Shown here: piece after piece, positions 62,301 to 64,000 of the stretch
Layout: each line of letters begins with the position of its first letter
Position numbering within the stretch: position 1 is the first letter of the stretch
From: Bacteroidota bacterium
Lineage (GTDB): Bacteria; Bacteroidota; Ignavibacteria; Ignavibacteriales; Melioribacteraceae
Reading direction: 5' to 3'
Assembly (NCBI GenBank): GCA_023397505.1
Contig: JAEWUC010000003.1
Coordinates: forward strand, 434,001-498,000
Length of the DNA: 64,000 bases
Position numbers and translations under genes: made by a program
The notes under the pieces: model-generated
Seen by the model: the letters and a program-made list of their open reading frames with translations, nothing else
Database searches by the model: none
Told to the model about the DNA's origin: nothing

Positions 62301-62395
62301 TCATCCTTTAGCGGTGTCTGTGCATTAATAATATTTCCGGCAAAAAATAAAAGAGCAACAATTAAAAGCTTTTTAGAATTCACATAATTGTACAT
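59348..62395 (-). CDS. Large secreted alpha/beta hydrolase (esterase/peptidase) with DUF3471-like tail
   Basis: A signal peptide is followed by a jelly-roll-like sugar-binding region (~30-210; KLWVNGKLVYESR). Next is a catalytic domain: NLHGYYGANPVYVKWW, RIYLKGESMGGGGTWNVGTRHPE (nucleophile in GESMGG), VLHGDIDKSVDV (acid) and PGFGHEG (base). A long beta-rich part of unknown type comes after, and the C-terminus (SETEYFIDMAGVQLTFVKNEKG ... MKKIE) resembles DUF3471. This organisation is seen in prolyl-oligopeptidase-like carbohydrate esterases. No type IX sorting domain is visible. It lies downstream of the GH43 gene on the same strand, separated by 460 bp. Confidence 0.85.
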   Translation of the reverse strand: MYNYVNSKKLLIVALLFFAGNIINAQTPLKDETRFPWATATGDFLRNWLIVGGFPNQDGKGFDTDFLQEQGGELKVKPELGMKHKFSEGSTFEWKNYHSPYNYINFFDVLENVEYSTKVAYAFTKVQRPQNGKVILSFGHNVSNKLWVNGKLVYESRTDYQAAMEDNHIEVDMVKGENLILIKSVHGGWTWGFRFRIIEPNEFSLIHDFKLSPSIIKSNDGNKLIIKTDRTLNPEIQKFDVNVKAIVAGGKVIAEKTVKRGEQITFDAKNWPNGVYDVCFKSNNNRGEVITAYLYWYKGDVIKEAQELFSNIPKNPKTPDDYLHVMLSQLISDKYGDVSKTDSSKISTLYSPLMEYEELKLDRAGKKGSVRANGFVRLRYIDDIDNTPQFCRAYLPLNYDSKKKWPLVINLHGYYGANPVYVKWWSIDQRHTDVVDKYPVIDIEPHGRGNTSYNGIGERDVLRCIELAKQFFNVDEDRIYLKGESMGGGGTWNVGTRHPELFAAIAPVYGGWDYHASLSEEQLAKLTDDERFTNEANSSFARADALLTTPIFVLHGDIDKSVDVKYSRYAVKMLQRWGYDIRYREYPGFGHEGIEYYDELIPWFLKHKRNSNPEKVRVRSSDLKSASAHWVKVTQREKYDSFIEVEAEVLLNNTIKLFTQNVMEVELSPSGKLIDPKKQVKIIWNVNDIREVKVTDGKILLRAKDYNPSVLTKKPKIGGPVSDIATTPFAVVIGTISKDSLMTKMIATKAQQFISYWKNWQKYEPRIFKDIDLTQDDLEKYSLILYGSADDNLVTKILGDKIPLKISSDEIEIAGRKFQAKDAYVQMIYPNPFNSERYVSVIGSTSAAGMFLFDGTNQNCDFIIQDGVISTARSGQSRDKYSIATGYFDNDWKINDKLLAVGDSQLRKKSLIRKVMPDFTTTIENLAAVDSLTFKTLVGKYGINAGISVKVFVEAGKLMATSPEGMKFQLLPMSETEYFIDMAGVQLTFVKNEKGVVESLIVYQRDSTNEMKKIE

Positions 62396-62855
62396 AATAA
62401 CTCTCCGTCAAATTATAAATTCTTTTCTTGTTTGATTTAAATGATATGCTTGCGGTATGATTTTAACCACACATTGCCCGTCCCCCATTTCATTTAATAC
62501 AAACATATCTTTTTTTTTTCGATGCTGCTGTCATTCATATGTAAAACTATGTTAAAATTTGTAACAACACTAAGCGCAGAGTGCTCTGCGTTTAGCATTT
62601 TTTTTGTATCTCAAACTTTCTTTTGTATTAACAGTGATAGATTTTATTGCTTGAAAATCTACTCTTTCAACAGTAAAAAAAGTTGTTCATAATTAAGGAG
62701 ACAATTCCAATACAAAAAAAATTGAATCTTATATCTTATCATAAATAAAAAAACCCCGATTAAGACTTTAGCAAGCCGTGTAATCGAGGTTTTGTTGTTT
62801 TCTCTTTTATAAAAACAGAATTATTGAATTCTATTTTTAGTTACATTCACTTTTT
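62396..62855. other. Intergenic stretch between the GH43 and esterase genes
   Basis: This 460-bp gap is AT-rich. It holds a palindrome, AAGCGCAGAG-TG-CTCTGCGTTT (62572-62593), with a run of eight T on the plus side at about 62596, and the GH43 terminator at 62747-62792. No credible open frame or RNA gene. The promoter of the esterase must lie in its left part; I see no confident -10/-33 motif. Confidence 0.6.
62747..62792 (-). terminator. Rho-independent terminator of the GH43 gene
   Basis: AAACCCCGATTA (62751-62762) pairs with TAATCGAGGTTT (62781-62792) with one mismatch; on the minus strand a run of seven T follows (62753-62747). It begins 64 bp after the GH43 stop. Confidence 0.75.
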
Positions 62856-64000
62856 TTAAGGTTGTAAAAAGTTCCAACGCGATTTGTCGCTCTTTGGATC
62901 AAACTTAGCTAAAGTTGGTGTGCTGTTACCTACTGCCGTTAGAACCAACTGTTCATTTGAATTTGGAACTGCCTTCGGCATTATACGATAAGTGCCGTCA
63001 ATCAACTGATCTATGCGCCACAATTGTTCCGGGCTGCCTGTAAAAGTAGGAACAGTTGTAACTTCGGCATCAGCAGTAGCAGCCAAAGCTCGTTCAGTAC
63101 CGGCTATTGTAATTTTGTAATAAGGTGCACCGTGAGAACCGCCTGCATTTGGCGCGGGTGAGATCATCCATTTTTGATGCGGGCGAAACATAAAGTCACC
63201 AATACGAACATCAATATTTCCTGTTGGCCAATTCATTGATACTTCATCGAGTTCCTGGAATGGAAGCGGTTTAACCGGTTCATTATTATCGCGTCTAAAA
63301 CCACGCATACCGCCAGCCATTCTAACAAAATCTACAGCAAGTTCAAGCCCATATCCCCTGCGCTCGGATTGAATTTCATAAATTCCTTCTTTAATATTTT
63401 CACCTGCAACCGGCCATCCATCTCTCCAGAGAAGCGGGTGAATTGCAAGTACACTTCTGCCGCTGCGATCAAGATCTGCCTCGTAGTGCAAAGAAAATTT
63501 TTGAACACCATCACCAACTTCCCATAAACCAAAATGTCCGGCGCCTACCATGCGGCCACGTGCGCCTATCAAGAATTTTCCTCCGCCCTTGAGCATATCA
63601 ACACCCATATTGTCAACATAAGGGCCTGTTACTTTTTTTGAACGGCCGACAATAATATTATAAGTAGAATTTGGACCGTCGCAGCATGTTCCATGTGTTG
63701 CCAATAAATAATACCATCCATCGCGGTACATCATTGCAGTTGCTTCGCAGTCAATTGCAATATTAATAGGTTCATTTCCCGAGATACGCTTTCCTGTTTT
63801 AGGGTCAAGTTCAATGATCCTTATAAAACCAAAATAGGTCCCATATGTCAGCCATAATCGGCCGTCTGTAGGATCAAGCAAGAAAGCAGGATCTATCGCA
63901 TCACAGTCCTCAACACCATCTGTTGTAACCACAACAGTATTGTCTTTAAACTCAAAATCTGGAGAATTTGGGTCGAGAGTTTTCGTCCACATTGTGTTTA
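62856..64000 (-). CDS. GH43 glycoside hydrolase, C-terminal part (cut by window end)
   Basis: The frame is open to the window edge, so the N-terminus is missing. Visible are the GH43 acidic motif DAIDPAFLLDPTDGRLWLTYG (Asp that tunes the acid), the likely general acid Glu in DCEATAMMYRDGWYYLLATHG, and HPLLWRDGWPV. After ~residue 250 a C-terminal domain follows with YKITIAGTERALAATADAE and PEQLWRIDQLIDGTYRI, resembling a ricin-type carbohydrate-binding fold. This pattern fits endo-arabinanases. The first catalytic Asp lies outside the window. Confidence 0.88.
   Translation of the reverse strand, partial: NTMWTKTLDPNSPDFEFKDNTVVVTTDGVEDCDAIDPAFLLDPTDGRLWLTYGTYFGFIRIIELDPKTGKRISGNEPINIAIDCEATAMMYRDGWYYLLATHGTCCDGPNSTYNIIVGRSKKVTGPYVDNMGVDMLKGGGKFLIGARGRMVGAGHFGLWEVGDGVQKFSLHYEADLDRSGRSVLAIHPLLWRDGWPVAGENIKEGIYEIQSERRGYGLELAVDFVRMAGGMRGFRRDNNEPVKPLPFQELDEVSMNWPTGNIDVRIGDFMFRPHQKWMISPAPNAGGSHGAPYYKITIAGTERALAATADAEVTTVPTFTGSPEQLWRIDQLIDGTYRIMPKAVPNSNEQLVLTAVGNSTPTLAKFDPKSDKSRWNFLQP

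Noticed and set aside
1..64000. rRNA or tRNA genes
   Set aside because: No conserved rRNA stretches or cloverleaf/TTCRA patterns were found in the gaps by eye; a covariance-model scan would settle short cases.

Overview
The window is about 64 kb of AT-rich DNA (high 30s % GC by eye) and reads as the chromosome of a Gram-negative member of the Bacteroidota/Chlorobi/Ignavibacteria lineage, most likely Ignavibacteria. This rests on a C-terminal type IX secretion sorting domain (NYPNPFNP type), GWxTD, DUF5916 and PorV-like proteins, a DUF2723 membrane glycosyltransferase, the AmgK-RapZ fusion, heptose-LPS genes, and several Sec or twin-arginine exported redox proteins. I see no rRNA, tRNA, CRISPR, phage or transposase genes.

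Layout. 0-12 kb: a DUF1846 protein, a TPR-GWxTD secreted protein, a DUF5916 outer-membrane protein, archease, a PorV-like protein, a hydrolase, and a left-pointing group with NUDIX, a four-helix-bundle protein and HldD. 12-24 kb: cobalamin-dependent methionine synthase (metH), two DinB-fold proteins, a putative MurNAc-recycling pair (AmgK-RapZ fusion plus MurU-like uridylyltransferase), a CocE-type hydrolase, YhcH, FKBP isomerase and DUF1028. 24-32 kb: a NapH-NapG-like polyferredoxin with a DUF362 partner, then envelope glycosylation genes (GT2, DUF2723, GT9). 31.8-34 kb: two clusters of dispersed palindromic repeats (MITE-like) bracket a two-gene, very AT-rich cassette of unknown function. 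34-46.7 kb: nucleotide and amino-acid metabolism (YjbQ, S1/P1 nuclease, LOG, ornithine aminotransferase, AMP nucleosidase), a hybrid kinase, an IorA-like lone TPP enzyme with a cupin partner, and a chorismate mutase-prephenate dehydratase-DAHP synthase fusion.

The most interesting region is 46.9-54.0 kb, a tight six-gene unit. It encodes a twin-arginine 4xFe-S protein, an NrfD/HybB-type quinone-interacting membrane protein and a 13-heme cytochrome c. These are followed by a histidine kinase with haem motifs in its periplasmic sensor and a cysteine-rich insertion inside its ATPase domain, and by two receiver proteins. Neither receiver protein has a DNA-binding domain. Each instead carries a glycine-cleavage-H-like domain whose lipoyl lysine is replaced, and one has an N-terminal membrane anchor. 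I infer a redox-sensing phosphorelay acting at protein level on the neighbouring electron-transfer complex.

54-64 kb: a type-IX-secreted esterase, a LytS/LytTR two-component pair, a GyrI-like gene broken by one in-frame stop, an exported nitroreductase, a large secreted esterase with a DUF3471-like tail, and a GH43 glycosidase cut by the window end. This looks like a polysaccharide-degradation neighbourhood.
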